From: Solenopsis invicta
Taxonomy: Eukaryota; Arthropoda; Insecta; Hymenoptera; Formicidae
Reading direction: 5' to 3'
Length of the DNA: 64,000 nucleotides
Assembly: GCF_016802725.1 (NCBI RefSeq)
Contig: NC_052679.1
Coordinates: 18,469,635-18,533,634, forward strand
Below the pieces are notes generated by a model. The model saw only the letters and a list, made by a program, of their open reading frames with translations. It was not told the DNA's origin and did not search any database. Position numbers and translations under genes: made by a program. Positions 62,451 through 64,000 of this stretch are shown piece by piece (the stretch's first letter is position 1; every line of letters starts with the position of its first letter).

Positions 62451-64000
62451 TATTTGAATTTAATTCGTGAAAAATTTTTCAAAAATATTAAAAATATTAA
62501 AGAGAAAGACAGAAAAAGAGATTTAACAACAAATATTTTAAAAATCCAGAATTCTGTTACTATTGGTTGGTTTCGTTTTTTTTTAAACTAGCGATTAATA
62601 TTATGATTTATTTGTTAAAGCAAACATTTTTTTGTATGAAGTTACATAAATATATTTTAGCGTAATATATTAGTTTTAATTTTATAGTTTTTGCCAATTT
62701 ATTCCATTAGATAAAGTCAGGAACGGGGTAAAAACTGGGTAAAAAATTTATCATGTATTCTTTTTTAATTCACTAGACCTAGTAGACTTTCCGGTCAACT
62801 TTGACCTCAATAAAATGCTGACGAGTAGTTTGTTAATTTATCCTTTGATCGCACAATAACACGATTCTTTTGCTCGGCGTCAATTTGCATCCAGGTTGTA
62901 TCTGAATAGAAAGCCATTTTTTATATCCAAGTATTCGTCCATCAAAACTCATCATGTTTTTCACATATTTTGCACCGTCATAGGAACTTATCGGCATGAC
63001 AAAGGTCATTTAATAAATCAGAACACGTGAAGAACATGTGAATTTTTAAATGCTATTGAAATGAAAATAACGCTATTTATTCTAATCAATATCTTTATAA
63101 TCTTCATCTTTCGATCTTTGGATTTTAGTCTTGGTCCTTTGAGATAGCAACTTCGTTTCGTTTTACTGATTGTGAGTCGCGAATGTGCTGCTTTTGAATG
63201 ATTGTACTTCGTAAATCTCGCAACACACACACACACACACACTAGCTAATTACTATATAAAATTATATTTGATAATACGCCACAAGTTTCAACAGCTGGC
63301 CAAATAGAAGCGTGCTCTGTTCTTAACATAGCGTGTCCGATGAAAATATTCGAATGAATAAATATTGAACATGAATATGAGTATAAATACAATTTGTTTT
63401 GTATTTATAGGAAACGGATAAATATTTAAAATATTTTTTTTATTTGATTTGAAAAATTATATTTGTGAATGTGATTACGAATATTTTCGATTTCGCATTC
63501 ATTCTCATTCTGCACTGCTAAGTCTATTATATTAGCTTTACTTTTTTGTTATTGAAAAATTTGAATTTGGATATAGGATCACGAAAATGCTTATTCTATT
63601 CTTAGAGAGATTGCTAAAGATTATTTATCAGATTCTGGTACAAGTATCTATACGTGTATTTTCTTATCGTTTTGATTTACTTGTAAACAAGTATAATCGT
63701 TTACCTGTCATTACAATACATAAAATATTTTGCTTTCGAGCTTGATTAAAGTTTGTGAAAAATAATTATACCAAGGGGAAAATGAATGCTATTACTCTTG
63801 CTTTTTTATAATTAAATAATATATAAAATAATATAATTTGTTGGCACGGTTGTATTATGAAAACATTGTAGCAACATGACATTTAATATTAAATAATATG
63901 TATTAAATAATGTGGTTACTTATTGAACTTTTTTTTTAGTTAATATTTTTTTTACGAATTAATACGAAATGTATAAAACAATTTTCATAAATTTCATATT
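62357..64000. other. Terminal intergenic region
   Basis: After the repeat ends at 62450 the sequence is AT-rich with a CA microsatellite (63223-63242). No exon or RNA gene recognised before the end of the window. Confidence 0.45.
63223..63242. repeat. (CA)n microsatellite
   Basis: About ten CA units. Confidence 0.9.

Noticed and set aside
1..64000. CRISPR arrays, tRNA or rRNA genes, prokaryotic operons
   Set aside because: No regularly spaced direct repeats, no cloverleaf-like sequence and no ribosomal RNA words were seen; the spliced gene structure is eukaryotic.

Overview
This is eukaryotic DNA from an insect, most likely an ant or another aculeate hymenopteran. The evidence is AT-rich, spliced genes with short GT-AG introns, a cluster of OS-D chemosensory protein (CSP) genes, a clip-domain prophenoloxidase-activating-factor homologue, and many short palindromic non-autonomous DNA transposons. 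I saw no bacterial operons, CRISPR array or tRNA gene. The species is inferred, not proven.

Layout. 1-7111: a five-exon, secreted, clip-domain serine protease homologue on + (PPAF2-like). 9315-11059: a terminal-inverted-repeat element followed by an intact two-exon CSP gene. 12005-17525: a scrambled second copy of the 1.56-12.0 kb interval. It holds broken PPAF2 exons, a CSP exon 1 with a stop codon, an inverted CSP exon 1 and a second copy of the transposon. 18069-19738: a GC-rich imperfect palindrome of about 1.65 kb. 20536-24775 (-): the mitochondrial RNA helicase SUPV3L1/Suv3 in 14 exons. 25581-27947 (+): a coiled-coil gene I could not firmly identify. 29810-33067: a CSP pseudogene and an intact CSP gene. 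34011-34750 (-): a small protein resembling the sperm-microtubule inner protein SPMIP1/ATP6V1FNB. 37421-40820 (-): mitoferrin. 50560-55917 (-): a BOD1L1-like gene with an Shg1/BOD1 domain and a 3.8 kb exon. The rest is intergenic and carries at least ten palindromic repeats, with a dense group at 46.6-49.1 kb.

The genes do not form one pathway. They cover humoral immunity (PPAF2-like), chemosensation or small-ligand carriage (CSPs), mitochondrial RNA turnover (Suv3), mitochondrial iron import (mitoferrin), sperm or cilium structure (SPMIP1-like) and chromatin or replication-fork protection (BOD1L-like). The most striking features are the recent scrambled tandem duplication, which copied and broke an immune gene and a CSP gene together, the large palindrome at 18-19.7 kb, and several hairpin-forming repeats. 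One of these carries a hammerhead-ribozyme-like core and one has the size of a microRNA precursor. Exon coordinates were derived by hand from reading frame and splice-site logic, and no transcript data were available.
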